From positions 1 to 64,000 of the forward strand of contig NZ_JBLYZJ010000012.1 in NCBI RefSeq assembly GCF_048551375.1: 64,000 bases of DNA, written 5' to 3'. The notes beneath the pieces are model-generated. The model saw only the letters and a list, made by a program, of their open reading frames with translations. It had not been told where the DNA came from and made no database searches. A program made the translations under genes and the position numbers. This document shows positions 17,315-26,317 of this stretch, in pieces (the stretch's first letter is position 1; each line of letters begins with the position of its first letter). This stretch comes from Faucicola sp048551375 (GTDB lineage Bacteria > Pseudomonadota > Gammaproteobacteria > Pseudomonadales > Moraxellaceae).

Positions 17315-18979
17315 ATGAAAATGAAATATTTGGCTCTAACAGTAATGAGCCTTTTATCTACAGCAACTTTGACAGCTTGTGGTGGTAGTGATAGCGATAC
17401 AGTAATTGCCCCATCAGTTGACAATGGTACTGGTGCAAGCACTTCAACTGCAGCAAGCACTTCAACCGCTGCAAGCACTTCAACCGCTGCAAGCACTTCA
17501 ACCGCTGCAAGCACTTCAACCGCTGCAAGCACTTCAACTGCTGCAAGCACTTCAACTGCTGCAAGCACTTCAACTGCTGCTTCTGTTAGCACACCGACTA
17601 ACACTGCTCCTGGTACTGGTGACGTAAAAGAGAACCCAGTTATCAATGGTGTTGAAATTGCTAAAAAATCTACTGTTGTAGGTCAAAGCTATAACCGTAA
17701 ATCACAAGCCAACTTTGACTATGTTGCTAACACTAACGCTAGCAACGACAGCCAACCAGTTGCTTTAGGTGGTATGACCCTACAAGATAAAGATATGAAA
17801 AATATCATTATCGGTCGTGAAGTATACACCAACGTTGACAACGCTGCTGGTACTAAAATCGCTTCATTGACTGTAAACCGCTACGCAGGTAAAATCAATG
17901 GTGACGAACAAGCCACTAAAGCATATACTACTTTAGCTTATGATGACGCAACCAAAACATTTGTTAAAAAAGCAAGTGTTCAAACTGACAACAGCCCATT
18001 ACAAGCACGTAATGACACAGAATTAGCTGCTGCTGCTACCTTCCTAACCAAACCATCTGATAAAGCAGGTTTGACTTATCGTAGCAATACTGCTTCAGTA
18101 TTCAATGCAGGTGCAACTGATGCGGTTGAACTAGAAACTGAAAACGATGCAACCGACACTCGTATTTTTGGTGCTAAGTTCAAAGACTTCACCAATGCGG
18201 CTGCTGCTAACTCATACCGCGCACCACTATTGGACGCACAAGGTCAGCCAGTTAAATTCAGCAATACTTCTACTTACCAAACTATGAAGTTAGACAATGT
18301 TCAATACGGTCGTGTTAGTACCAATGTTGACGCTCTATCTTCAGATACCGTTGGTAAAGAAACTGTTGACGGTCAAAAATTTGTTGGTACAGCCGCATTA
18401 CCTCATAACGCAAAAAATGCTGTTAATACTTACTACTACCGTGGTTTGAATGAAACAACATTGGATCAAATGGGTGCTTTACCGAAAGATGCTAAATATG
18501 ACTACTACGGTCATGCTTTGACTTATGGTTTGAATGGTACTGCCAATTCTGTAAATGGTCAATCTAACTCAGTGGGTGACAGCTCAACTCAAATCACATT
18601 GGGTGACTTCGTTGCTGCTCAGTATGATGTAGCCAAAGCTTCAGTTGTTGGTAATATTTATAACATCAAATATACTACTGCCACAGGTAACGAAGGTAAA
18701 CAAAACAACCTAGTTAGCTTCCAAGGTAAAGTAGCTGGTAACACCGTTGTTGGTGATGCAACTAACCTAGTAGCTGGTGCAACTGATCCTAAAGGTGCGT
18801 TCAAAGCATCATTCTACGGTAATGCTGCTCAAGAATTAGGTGGTGCTGTAAATTCACTTGAGGGTGAAAGCTATGGTCACTCTGCATGGGGTGGTGTATT
18901 CGGTGCAAAACGTGAAATCCCAGTTGTTGTAACACCACCTACTGGCGGTAACATCAGCTTGGTTGAAGTAAATCCATAA
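17315..18979 (+). CDS. Surface lipoprotein with TbpB-like C-terminal barrel (candidate Slam substrate)
   Basis: The signal peptide ends in a lipobox LTAC with Cys22, so the mature protein is lipidated. An Ala/Ser/Thr stalk of eight ASTSTA repeats follows (41-88). The C-terminal part carries the pattern of TbpB-type barrel domains: GKVAGNTVVGDA..., KASFYGNAAQELGGAV and GGVFGAKREIPVVV. Such lipoproteins are flipped to the outer surface by Slam, and a Slam gene lies directly downstream. The ligand is unknown; iron-carrier, haem or complement-factor binders are family precedents. Codon use suggests high expression. Confidence 0.85.
   Translation: MKMKYLALTVMSLLSTATLTACGGSDSDTVIAPSVDNGTGASTSTAASTSTAASTSTAASTSTAASTSTAASTSTAASTSTAASTSTAASVSTPTNTAPGTGDVKENPVINGVEIAKKSTVVGQSYNRKSQANFDYVANTNASNDSQPVALGGMTLQDKDMKNIIIGREVYTNVDNAAGTKIASLTVNRYAGKINGDEQATKAYTTLAYDDATKTFVKKASVQTDNSPLQARNDTELAAAATFLTKPSDKAGLTYRSNTASVFNAGATDAVELETENDATDTRIFGAKFKDFTNAAAANSYRAPLLDAQGQPVKFSNTSTYQTMKLDNVQYGRVSTNVDALSSDTVGKETVDGQKFVGTAALPHNAKNAVNTYYYRGLNETTLDQMGALPKDAKYDYYGHALTYGLNGTANSVNGQSNSVGDSSTQITLGDFVAAQYDVAKASVVGNIYNIKYTTATGNEGKQNNLVSFQGKVAGNTVVGDATNLVAGATDPKGAFKASFYGNAAQELGGAVNSLEGESYGHSAWGGVFGAKREIPVVVTPPTGGNISLVEVNP
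17435..17578 (+). repeat. Eight tandem 18-bp repeats in the lipoprotein gene
   Basis: Eight head-to-tail copies of GCAAGCACTTCAACYGCT encode (ASTSTA)8. Copies 2-5 have C, and copies 1 and 6-8 have T, at the variable position, which fits recent slippage or unequal exchange. The unit is a multiple of three, so changes in copy number alter stalk length without breaking the frame. Confidence 0.95.
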
Positions 18980-19012
18980 TAAGCATTATTACGTACAGTA
19001 ATGTTTGTAATG

Positions 19013-19046
19013 AAAAAACAGCTATAGTGATATAGCTGTTTTTTTT
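19013..19046 (+). terminator. Intrinsic terminator between lipoprotein and Slam genes
   Basis: AACAGCTATA and TATAGCTGTT form a 10-bp stem with loop GTGA, preceded by an A-run and followed by eight T. It separates the highly expressed lipoprotein from the downstream Slam gene, which may depend on read-through or on its own AT-rich promoter in 19050-19150. Confidence 0.9.
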
Positions 19047-19152
19047 ATGATTGTTGCTGTTTAATTAACAAACATAATTTTTTTTTAATTAAATATACTA
19101 TTTTAACTTGATGTATTATAGTAGTATTTTTGTTTTGCTTAGAGCTTATCTT

Positions 19153-20583
19153 ATGAAAGTATGGTTACCACGTTTTTTACCTACCAGTATTTTGTTTATA
19201 CTTGTATCTAGTGTATCAGTTGCTCATGCAACGGATAACTCATCAGCTACCTCAATTCCAAAAGATGAAACTCAAACTCAAGAGTCTACATCACACGCAA
19301 TGAGCAAAGAAGAATTACATGCCTATTTAAAACAAAACCCACAAGAGCTAGAAAAGCTTCTTACTCAAATGATTCAAAAACAAAATGCTGACGCATTAGC
19401 AGAGTTATTACCTATTTATTCTGAATATGCGATGCGTGATGAATCTATGATTGAGTGGGGTAATGCCATCATCGCGATGAGCAAAGGGGATATTCAACAG
19501 AGTATTAAGCTGTATCGTAAAGTTAATGCGGTTCTACCCAATATCAAGCTATTGAGATTTCAGTTGGCTCAAGCCTTATTTCAAGATAAACAGTATAAAG
19601 CTGCCAAAAATGAGCTTGAAAAGTTGAGAAGTAGCTATACTGCCCAAGCTGATATTGATCAAATCAATCAGTTCATTCAAGCCATTGATCATCAAAATTC
19701 ATGGAATTTTAATGTTAATGCGTATTTTATCAATGACAATAATTTAACCAATGCCTCCCCTAAAGGTACTAGCTATAATGGACTCGTGAATAATCAATCC
19801 CATCAAGAAGGGAAGGGAATTGGCTATGGGTTGAGTGCGGATAAAAAATGGTCATTAGATGATAGATTCTTTACTTCAGCAAAATTCAACCTTTACGGCA
19901 AAAATTACTGGGATAATAAAAAGTTTAATGAGGCAAATGCCAATGTAGGGGCTGGTATTGGCTATCAAAATGCCACCAGTGAAATTGAGTTATATCCATC
20001 ATTTACGCAAGGGTGGTATGGTGGTGGTACGAGTGGTGATGGTGATTTAGAAAAGTATTCTAAAAATTCCGCTCTCAATCTCTCTGTTAGCCATTGGTTT
20101 GACCCAAAATTACTGTATCAAAACTTTTCTCAATATGGCAAAATTCGTTATGAAGAGCCATTTGATTCCAATGATATCAATACACGAATATTCTCTAATA
20201 CTTTAGTTTATTTACCAAAACAAACTCGTTCATTTTATGCTGGGCTTGATTTGATTAATGGTGATAATAGCAAAGGATATGATTATAATTCTTATGACAA
20301 AAAAGGCGTTCGCCTTGGCTGGAGTGAGGCGTGGAATCATGGTATTTCGACTCGTGTAAATTTAGGTTTTGGTAAAAAAGACTTTGATGGTCAACAGTTT
20401 TTGACTAATATTGAGAGAAAAGATAAAGAATACGATTTGGGTCTAAGCATTTGGAAGCGAGATTTCACAATCTTTAAGCTGACCCCACGGTTAAGTTGGA
20501 ATTATCATAAGGTGACCAGTAATAGTCCATTTGATGAGTATTCTAAAAACAATGTCAATTTTGAATTGACTCAAACCTTCTAA
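19153..20583 (+). CDS. Surface lipoprotein assembly modulator (Slam family, DUF560)
   Basis: An outer-membrane protein that moves lipoproteins to the cell surface. From ATG 19153 it has 476 residues: a signal peptide (MKVWLPRFLPTSILFILVSSVSVAHA), a periplasmic TPR-like helical region (about 50-185; IQQSIKLYRKVNAVLPNIKLLRFQLAQALFQD) and a roughly 290-residue beta-barrel starting at NSWNFNVNAYFINDNNLTN. The barrel ends in Phe (NFELTQTF), the BAM recognition signal. A longer frame from 19108 adds residues before the signal peptide and is less likely. The partner is the lipoprotein encoded immediately upstream. Confidence 0.85.
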   Translation: MKVWLPRFLPTSILFILVSSVSVAHATDNSSATSIPKDETQTQESTSHAMSKEELHAYLKQNPQELEKLLTQMIQKQNADALAELLPIYSEYAMRDESMIEWGNAIIAMSKGDIQQSIKLYRKVNAVLPNIKLLRFQLAQALFQDKQYKAAKNELEKLRSSYTAQADIDQINQFIQAIDHQNSWNFNVNAYFINDNNLTNASPKGTSYNGLVNNQSHQEGKGIGYGLSADKKWSLDDRFFTSAKFNLYGKNYWDNKKFNEANANVGAGIGYQNATSEIELYPSFTQGWYGGGTSGDGDLEKYSKNSALNLSVSHWFDPKLLYQNFSQYGKIRYEEPFDSNDINTRIFSNTLVYLPKQTRSFYAGLDLINGDNSKGYDYNSYDKKGVRLGWSEAWNHGISTRVNLGFGKKDFDGQQFLTNIERKDKEYDLGLSIWKRDFTIFKLTPRLSWNYHKVTSNSPFDEYSKNNVNFELTQTF

Positions 20584-20610
20584 TTAATCCATTCTTTTTT
20601 CTGATAAAAT

Positions 20611-20635
20611 GGCGAAGTTATCTTCGCCTTTTTTG
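20611..20635 (+). terminator. Intrinsic terminator after slam
   Basis: GGCGAAG and CTTCGCC form a 7-bp GC-rich stem with loop TTAT, followed by six T. lolC starts 18 bases later, so any read-through would feed lolC. Confidence 0.85.
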
Positions 20636-20652
20636 TTTAGGAAGCCGTCTGT

Positions 20653-21891
20653 ATGTTTCGTCCGTTTGCAGTTTTTATTGGTTTACGAAATGTTCGTGCT
20701 AAAAATGACAATGCCTTTATTTCTTTTATCTCATTGATTTCTATGGGCGGGTTGGTGTTGGGCGTTAGTGTGTTGATTACTGTGTTGTCGGTGATGAATG
20801 GCTTTGAACAACAGCTTGAGGAAAAGGTATTGGGAATTGTGCCTCATGCGGTAATCTTATCACCACAGCGAATGTTAGATTGGGAGGCAGTATCACAGCA
20901 AGCCAAACAAAATGACCCTAATATTTTGGCAACTGCCCCGTTTAATCGATTACAAGGCATGGCAGGTGCAAAAGATAGTAAATTAAGTTCGTTATTGCTA
21001 ACTGGGGTGATACCCACATTAGAAAAACAGGTATCCGTTGTTGATGAGCAAATGATACAGGGTAGCTTCGATAGCTTACAGCCTAATACAAAAAATATTG
21101 TGATTGGTAAAGCTTTAGCAGAAGTCCTAAAAGTGGGGGTGGGTGAGCAGATTATGGTTATCATCCCACAAGGAACGAATGAGCCTGCAGGCATTACACC
21201 ACATTATTACCAACTAACGGTGACGGGTATTTATCAGTTGAAGCCAGATGCAGAAAAGTTGATGGTATTTATTCCTTTGACCACGGCGAATACATTGGTG
21301 AATCAAGCGGATGGGGCTCAAGGTATCCGATTAAAGTTAAAAAATGTGTTTCAAGCGAGTCATTCTGCTCAATTAGCAACGACCTTAAAACAAGGGTTGA
21401 CCACACAAAACTGGACACAAACAAATGGTGATATGTTTAAGGTCATCAATATGCAAAAATCCATGACAGGATTGGTGTTGATGCTGATTATTTTGGTAGC
21501 TTGTTTTAATATTGTGTCCACATTGATGATGATGGTGACGGATAAAAAAGCGGAAATTGCTATTTTAAAAACCTTTGGGGCATCACCTAGCACCATTATT
21601 AAGATTTTTATGGTACAGGGGGGATTTATCGCCCTAATCGGTACGGCGTTGGGTAGTGTGTTGGGTGTGGTAATGGCGATGTCAGTGGGTAGGCTATCTG
21701 GGTGGGTTAATAGGGTATTTGATTTGCATTTATTTGATAGTTATTATGTGACCCAATTACCTTCCAAAATTAATAGCCTTGAAGTGGTTTTGGTGATTTT
21801 AGCAAGCACTATATTAGCCGTTATTTCAACGATTTATCCTGCCTATAAGGCATCAATAACACGCCCAATTGATGGCTTAAAAGGGGATTAG
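20653..21891 (+). CDS. lolC: Lipoprotein-releasing ABC transporter permease LolC/LolE
   Basis: A 412-residue inner-membrane permease of the LolCDE complex, which extracts outer-membrane lipoproteins for LolA. It has the four-helix FtsX/MacB layout: TM1 after the N-terminal FIGLRNVRAK (about 25-50), a large periplasmic domain (about 55-270), and three C-terminal helices beginning LVLMLIILVACFNIVSTLMM. MVTDKKAEIAILKTFGA is the coupling loop to the ATPase LolD. Fused LolF-type permeases occur in Moraxellaceae, so the letter is provisional. No lolD follows. Confidence 0.88.
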   Translation: MFRPFAVFIGLRNVRAKNDNAFISFISLISMGGLVLGVSVLITVLSVMNGFEQQLEEKVLGIVPHAVILSPQRMLDWEAVSQQAKQNDPNILATAPFNRLQGMAGAKDSKLSSLLLTGVIPTLEKQVSVVDEQMIQGSFDSLQPNTKNIVIGKALAEVLKVGVGEQIMVIIPQGTNEPAGITPHYYQLTVTGIYQLKPDAEKLMVFIPLTTANTLVNQADGAQGIRLKLKNVFQASHSAQLATTLKQGLTTQNWTQTNGDMFKVINMQKSMTGLVLMLIILVACFNIVSTLMMMVTDKKAEIAILKTFGASPSTIIKIFMVQGGFIALIGTALGSVLGVVMAMSVGRLSGWVNRVFDLHLFDSYYVTQLPSKINSLEVVLVILASTILAVISTIYPAYKASITRPIDGLKGD

Positions 21892-21911
21892 TTGTCTTAA
21901 ATGAATGACAT

Positions 21912-21940
21912 AAAAAAAGCTAGAGGATTCTAGCTTTTTT
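21912..21940. terminator. Bidirectional terminator between lolC and dsbA
   Basis: AAAAAAAGCTAGA and TCTAGCTTTTTT form a stem around GGAT with an A-run on one side and a T-run on the other. It can stop both convergent genes. Confidence 0.85.
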
Positions 21941-21948
21941 ATTTAATT

Positions 21949-21967
21949 GGGCGTAAGCATTACGCCC
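21949..21967. repeat. GGGCGTAA/TTACGCCC palindrome (family A)
   Basis: GGGCGTAA-GCA-TTACGCCC followed by CTA is a single-palindrome copy of a family found at many intergenic sites of this window. A decayed relative (GGGCG...CGCCC) lies at about 22908-22926. Confidence 0.75.
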
Positions 21968-21995
21968 CTAAAATATCATGTTGATTGGTTTGGTA

Positions 21996-22625
21996 TTATT
22001 TACCACCACGCTCAGCACGGGCTTTTTTGACCAAAAAGTCAACTACTTGTGGCACTTTACCGTCTTCACCTTGTACTACATATTTACCATCAATCACCAC
22101 GGCAGGCACGCCTGTTAGTTGGTAGCGTTTGGTTGCATCTTTTGAGCGAGCGATACGAGTGTTTACGGCAAAAGAGTTATACATGCTGTTAAATTTGCCA
22201 ATATCTACGCCTTTTGAGGCATACCAATTGCCAATAGAAGCTTGGTCAAATAATTTTTGACGGTCCTTTTGTACCGCATCAAACATGGCTTGGTGGGTTT
22301 TGCCTTGATAGCCCAACAATTGAGCGGCGTAGAAGCCACGAGCATTTTGTTCCCAAACTGGGTTCATGGCGGCTGGGGTTTGTAAAAAAATCACATCGCT
22401 AGGCTTGTTTTTTGCCCATGTCTGCATATAAGGCTCTAAATTATAGCAATGTGGACAGCCATACCAAAAAAATTCACGTACAATGATGTTTTTGCCTTCA
22501 ATCACTTCTGGGTTTGGCAAGACGGTATAATCTTTGCCAGCAACAAAGTCGGCGGCTTGGGCATGAGTTGCCACACCAGTGAAGCCTAAAGCGATTGCCA
22601 ATAGGGGAAATGCCAATGTTTTCAT
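21996..22625 (-). CDS. dsbA: Thiol:disulfide interchange protein DsbA
   Basis: A periplasmic oxidase that forms disulfides in exported proteins. The 209 residues include a signal peptide ending near HAQAA. The thioredoxin active site is Cys57-Pro-His-Cys60 in FFWYGCPHC, and the cis-proline loop is TGVPAVVIDGKYVV. The length matches DsbA rather than the larger, dimeric DsbC/G. Its partner DsbB is not in the window. The convergent neighbour lolC is separated by a bidirectional terminator. Confidence 0.93.
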   Translation of the reverse strand: MKTLAFPLLAIALGFTGVATHAQAADFVAGKDYTVLPNPEVIEGKNIIVREFFWYGCPHCYNLEPYMQTWAKNKPSDVIFLQTPAAMNPVWEQNARGFYAAQLLGYQGKTHQAMFDAVQKDRQKLFDQASIGNWYASKGVDIGKFNSMYNSFAVNTRIARSKDATKRYQLTGVPAVVIDGKYVVQGEDGKVPQVVDFLVKKARAERGGK

Positions 22626-23032
22626 AAATGACCTCTGTTATACTAAATTAGTTTGTTTCACTAAAGCGTTTTGTGCCAAATCTTTAGTAAAATTTTCTAT
22701 GACTATACTATCATCAAATTTGAACCTTTGGCATGACTATTTGACAGGTTACAAAAAAATCTACATAGACGTAAATATTAAGCAATAATTTGATAAAAAA
22801 TACTAAATAATAATTTATATTGTTTAATATATTTTAAATAAAAATCTAATCCGTTTCAATAATCAACTAACTATAGTTGTTTAAATTAGCAATTGGACAG
22901 TTTTTTAGGGGCGTATGGCATCGCCCAACATTTCAAGGTCTGATTTTTGATTTAATTCACTATATTGTTAGCCAATATAGTAAAACCTGTTAAAATACCA
23001 TCCAATGATTTAAAAAAAATTGGAAAATAATC
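22626..23032. promoter_or_regulatory. Divergent dsbA-ubiG intergenic region with a palindrome
   Basis: This 407-base AT-rich gap has no gene. It should carry the divergent promoters of dsbA and ubiG. CTATATTG-TTAGC-CAATATAG (22960-22980) is a clear palindrome 52 bases before ubiG and could be an operator. A decayed family A repeat sits near 22908-22926. Nothing else was recognised. Confidence 0.4.
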
Positions 23033-23761
23033 ATGCAAAGCCAAATTCAAAACGTTGACCACCAAGAAATCCAAAAATTCACCGACCTTGCCAATGAGTG
23101 GTGGGATAAAAATGGGGCATTTGCCACCTTGCACCAAATCAATCCGCTACGCCTAAACTGGATAGAAGAACAGACCATCGCCCACCAAAATAGCGGTTTG
23201 ACAGGTAAGAAAGTCCTTGATGTTGGCTGTGGTGGCGGTATCTTGTCGCATAGTATGGCAGGTCGTGGGGCAACGGTGACAGGCATTGATATGGGGGAAG
23301 CCAATATTGAGGTGGCAAACATTCACGCCAAGCAGACAGGGCAAGCCATTGACTTTGAGTGTGTGGCGGTGGAAGACTTCGCTAATGCCCATGCAGGTGA
23401 GTTTGATGTGGTGACTTGTATGGAAATGCTCGAACACGTACCCGACCCACAATCGATTATTGATGCGTGTTTTAAACTGCTCAAGCCAAATGGTGTGTTG
23501 GTGCTATCGACCATTAACCGTAATCCAAAAGCCTATTTATTTGCGGTTATCGGTGCGGAGTATGTGTTGCGATTATTGCCAAAAGGCACGCATGATTATG
23601 AAAAATTTATCACCCCTGCCGAGCTTGACCGCTTTGCCGAGCGTGGTGGCTTTAAGCGTCAAGATATGATTGGCTTGCATTATAATCCGATTACCAAGCA
23701 CTACTGGCTCGCTCAAAATGTCGATGTCAACTATATGATGGCGGTTTTTAAGTCTGAATAG
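23033..23761 (+). CDS. ubiG: Ubiquinone biosynthesis O-methyltransferase
   Basis: Carries out both SAM-dependent O-methylations of ubiquinone synthesis. The 242 residues show the UbiG N terminus (VDHQEIQKFTDLANEWWDKNGAFATLHQINPLRLNWI), the SAM-binding VLDVGCGGGILSHSMA, GIDM, EMLEHVPDPQS and the YHYNPITKHYWLAQNVDVNYM-like tail (here LHYNPITKHYWL). It is the first gene of a three-gene operon with mupP and an SDR gene, spaced 9 and 33 bases apart. Confidence 0.97.
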   Translation: MQSQIQNVDHQEIQKFTDLANEWWDKNGAFATLHQINPLRLNWIEEQTIAHQNSGLTGKKVLDVGCGGGILSHSMAGRGATVTGIDMGEANIEVANIHAKQTGQAIDFECVAVEDFANAHAGEFDVVTCMEMLEHVPDPQSIIDACFKLLKPNGVLVLSTINRNPKAYLFAVIGAEYVLRLLPKGTHDYEKFITPAELDRFAERGGFKRQDMIGLHYNPITKHYWLAQNVDVNYMMAVFKSE

Positions 23762-23770
23762 GATAGAATA

Positions 23771-24496
23771 ATGAATAATACAGAAATTAAGGCAGTTTTA
23801 TTTGACCTTGATGGCACATTGATTGACACCGCCCCAGACTTTATCCGCATTATCAAGGTGATGTGTGCCAAACACAACCACCCATGCCCCACCGATGAAG
23901 CTATTCGTGAGCAAGTATCCGCAGGGGCGAGGGCGATGGTTAAGCTGATGTTTGGCGAGCTTGCCAATATCGCAGACGATGCCCCCCAAGCTGAAAAACA
24001 GTTGTTGGCATACCGTCAAGAGTTTTTGGATACTTATGAAGCGGATATTTGCGTGGATAGTCGCTTGTTTGATGGGCTTGATGAGTTATTGCTGACACTT
24101 GAAAGTAATGGCATTTTGTGGGGGATTGTCACCAACAAGCCACGTTATTTGACTGAGATTTTATTGGATAAACTCAATCTTACCGAGCGTTGCTCTGTAC
24201 TGGTTTGCCCAGATGATGTGAAAAACACCAAGCCCGACCCAGAGCCGATGTTTTTGGCAGTGAGCAAGTTAAATGATAAATTTGATTTAGACTTGGTTGC
24301 CGAAAATTGCGTGTATGTCGGCGACCATATCCGTGATATCCAAGCAGGTAAGTCTGCGAATATGCGGACGATTTTGGCAGGGTATGGGTATATTCCACCG
24401 CAAGACCAACATGATTTAAATAGTTGGGGGGCGGATGTGATTACCCATTCGGTCGAGGAAATGACGGATTATATTCGTGATTGGACAGGCGTTTAA
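23771..24496 (+). CDS. mupP: N-acetylmuramic acid 6-phosphate phosphatase (MupP-type HAD)
   Basis: A HAD-superfamily phosphatase of 241 residues. Motif I is FDLDGTLIDTAPDF (Asp12, Asp14), motif II is the VTNKP region, motif III is around KNTKPDPEP, and motif IV is VGDHIRD. RAMVKLMFG, GILWGIVTNKP and VCPDDVKNTKPDPEP match the MupP type more than generic phosphoglycolate phosphatase. MupP acts in cell-wall recycling in Pseudomonas-type bacteria, where it also lies beside ubiG. The older label Gph is possible. Confidence 0.88.
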   Translation: MNNTEIKAVLFDLDGTLIDTAPDFIRIIKVMCAKHNHPCPTDEAIREQVSAGARAMVKLMFGELANIADDAPQAEKQLLAYRQEFLDTYEADICVDSRLFDGLDELLLTLESNGILWGIVTNKPRYLTEILLDKLNLTERCSVLVCPDDVKNTKPDPEPMFLAVSKLNDKFDLDLVAENCVYVGDHIRDIQAGKSANMRTILAGYGYIPPQDQHDLNSWGADVITHSVEEMTDYIRDWTGV

Positions 24497-24529
24497 ATTA
24501 ATAAAACTTTGAAAAATTTTGAGGAACAT

Positions 24530-25300
24530 ATGACATTAATGACCCACGATGATATCCGTAACACCGCCCCCACAGCCGATTGTCTAAAAGGCAAAAATAT
24601 CCTTGTCACAGGGGCAGGGGACGGTATTGGCAGAATCGTTGCCTTGACCTATGCCAAATATGGGGCAACCGTGCTACTACTCGGCAAAACTGCCAGTAAA
24701 CTCGAAGCCGTGTATGACGAAATCGAAGCCAATGGCGGTGCAGAGCCAGCCTTGCTACCGATGAACCTAGAAAGTGCCAGTTACACTGAAATGCAACAAC
24801 TGGCGATTTTGATTGAGCGAGAAGTGGGGCATCTTGATGGTGTGCTTCACAATGCAGGGATTTTGGGCGTGTTGACACCGCTTGAGATGTACGACCCCAT
24901 CATTTTTGACCAAGTGATGAAGGTCAACTTTAACGCTACCTTTATGCTGACCCAAGCGTTATTTCCGCTACTCAAATCGGCTCAAAGTGGCTCGGTGGTG
25001 TTTACCTCAAGTGGCGTGGGTAGTGTGCCTCGTGCGTTTTGGGGAGCGTATGCCTTGTCAAAACTGGCAGTCGAGGGCATGAGCGATATTTGGACGCAAG
25101 AAACCCAAAAAACCACGGCATTGCGGTTTAATTGCGTCAACCCTGGGGCGACTCGCACCCAAATGCGTGCTAGTGCCTATCCGAGTGAAAATCCGAATAG
25201 CTTAGTTGCTCCAGAAGATTTGATGAATGCGTATGTTAACTTGATGTGCGATGACGCATCGGGCGTAAAAGGTCAAGTGATTGATTTACAGCCTAAATAA
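24530..25300 (+). CDS. YciK-like short-chain dehydrogenase/reductase
   Basis: A Rossmann-fold oxidoreductase of 256 residues from ATG 24530, which follows GAGGAAC; the upstream TTG at 24509 is not preferred. SDR motifs are the NAD(P)-binding TGAGDGIGR, the NAG of LHNAGILG, the catalytic Ser in VFTSSGVGS, and Tyr-x-x-x-Lys in GAYALSK. PGATRT is also typical. The ubiG-mupP-yciK order is conserved in Pseudomonas, but the substrate of YciK-type enzymes is not established. Confidence 0.9.
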   Translation: MTLMTHDDIRNTAPTADCLKGKNILVTGAGDGIGRIVALTYAKYGATVLLLGKTASKLEAVYDEIEANGGAEPALLPMNLESASYTEMQQLAILIEREVGHLDGVLHNAGILGVLTPLEMYDPIIFDQVMKVNFNATFMLTQALFPLLKSAQSGSVVFTSSGVGSVPRAFWGAYALSKLAVEGMSDIWTQETQKTTALRFNCVNPGATRTQMRASAYPSENPNSLVAPEDLMNAYVNLMCDDASGVKGQVIDLQPK

Positions 25301-25324
25301 ATTCATAAAATAGGGGTGAATATT

Positions 25325-25347
25325 GGGCGTATGCAATACGCCCCTAC
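25325..25347. repeat. Family A palindrome GGGCGTAT/ATACGCCC
   Basis: GGGCGTAT-GCA-ATACGCCC followed by CTAC. It lies between the convergent SDR and methyltransferase genes and marks the outer edge of the restriction-modification cassette. Confidence 0.75.
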
Positions 25348-25360
25348 AATACGATATGTA

Positions 25361-26317
25361 TTAGGTTTCGTTAAGGGCATTTTTAATTTGTATTGCAATT
25401 CTTTCTATCACTGGGACAACAACGCTATTACCAGCTTGTTTATAAAGTCTTGCATTACTTTGATGATTTGGCAAATTAAAATCCCTAGGAAACCCTTGAA
25501 AATTAAAGCATTCTCTAGGTGTGAGTTTCCTAATAGTGTCTTTTTTACCTTGCACATTCAGTAAGGGTACATTATGACCCCCTGTTCCCATATTTGCAGT
25601 AAGTGTTGGACAAACCCCACTTTTATTTTCCCTTACATACTGTCTTCGCCATTGGTAGAGCGTATTTGCATGGGTTATATCTGAAACCAATTTATCAAAA
25701 AATGGTGTTTTTTCTGTGTAATAGAATTGCTTATCAATATTACCTTCATCTTCTAATAATTCAGCAATCGGTTTTTTTAACGCTATTTTATTGGGAAATT
25801 CAAATTTATCCGCAATAACTTTGTCTTTAAAACAAACGATATAAATACGCTCTCGATTTTGGGGTATGTCCCCATACTCACTCGCATTAAGAACTTGATA
25901 TTTAATATGATATCCTGCATTTTCTATCGATTTTTTAATAATCTCAAAAGTTCTACCTTTGTCGTGACCTACTAGGTTTTTTACGTTCTCAATAAACATG
26001 ATTGAAGGTTTTTTTGCTAAAAAAATACGTTCTAACTCAAAAAAAACATCACCCCTCCCTTCATCTTCAAACCCTTTTCTATACCCTGCAACAGAAAATG
26101 GCTGGCAAGGAAAACCAGCCAGTAAAATATCAAAATCTGGTATCTCTTCAGCTTTAACATCAACAATGCTTCGAGTGTCAATAAATGCTTTATGATTCGC
26201 CTTAAATGTTTCAGCTGCATAGCTATCGTTCTCATTGGCATAAATAGTTTCAAATCCTGCCTTCTCAAAACCTAAATCTATACCACCGACACCAGCAAAA
26301 AAAGAAGCACACTTCAT
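25361..26317 (-). CDS. DNA cytosine-5 methyltransferase (type II modification enzyme)
   Basis: The 318 residues show C5-methyltransferase motifs in order: I FFAGVGGIDLGF, IV GFPCQPFSVAG with catalytic Cys71, VI FIENVKNL, VIII QNRERIYIV, and X QAGNSVVVPVI. The target-recognition region lies between VIII and the PTLTANMGTGGHNVPLL segment. It is divergent to an HTH-endonuclease gene, so it is the protecting half of a restriction-modification pair. Base use is visibly AT-richer than the flanking ubiG operon, consistent with horizontal acquisition. The recognition site cannot be read from the sequence. Confidence 0.93.
   Translation of the reverse strand: MKCASFFAGVGGIDLGFEKAGFETIYANENDSYAAETFKANHKAFIDTRSIVDVKAEEIPDFDILLAGFPCQPFSVAGYRKGFEDEGRGDVFFELERIFLAKKPSIMFIENVKNLVGHDKGRTFEIIKKSIENAGYHIKYQVLNASEYGDIPQNRERIYIVCFKDKVIADKFEFPNKIALKKPIAELLEDEGNIDKQFYYTEKTPFFDKLVSDITHANTLYQWRRQYVRENKSGVCPTLTANMGTGGHNVPLLNVQGKKDTIRKLTPRECFNFQGFPRDFNLPNHQSNARLYKQAGNSVVVPVIERIAIQIKNALNET

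Noticed and set aside
17435..17578. A CRISPR-like array impression from the regular repeats.
   Set aside because: The 18-bp units abut without spacers and encode a protein stalk. No cas genes are present.
17358..17627. Leu/Gln/Ala repeat frames on both strands over the lipoprotein repeat.
   Set aside because: They are by-products of an 18-bp repeat that is open in several frames. The lipoprotein frame alone has a lipobox and a domain.
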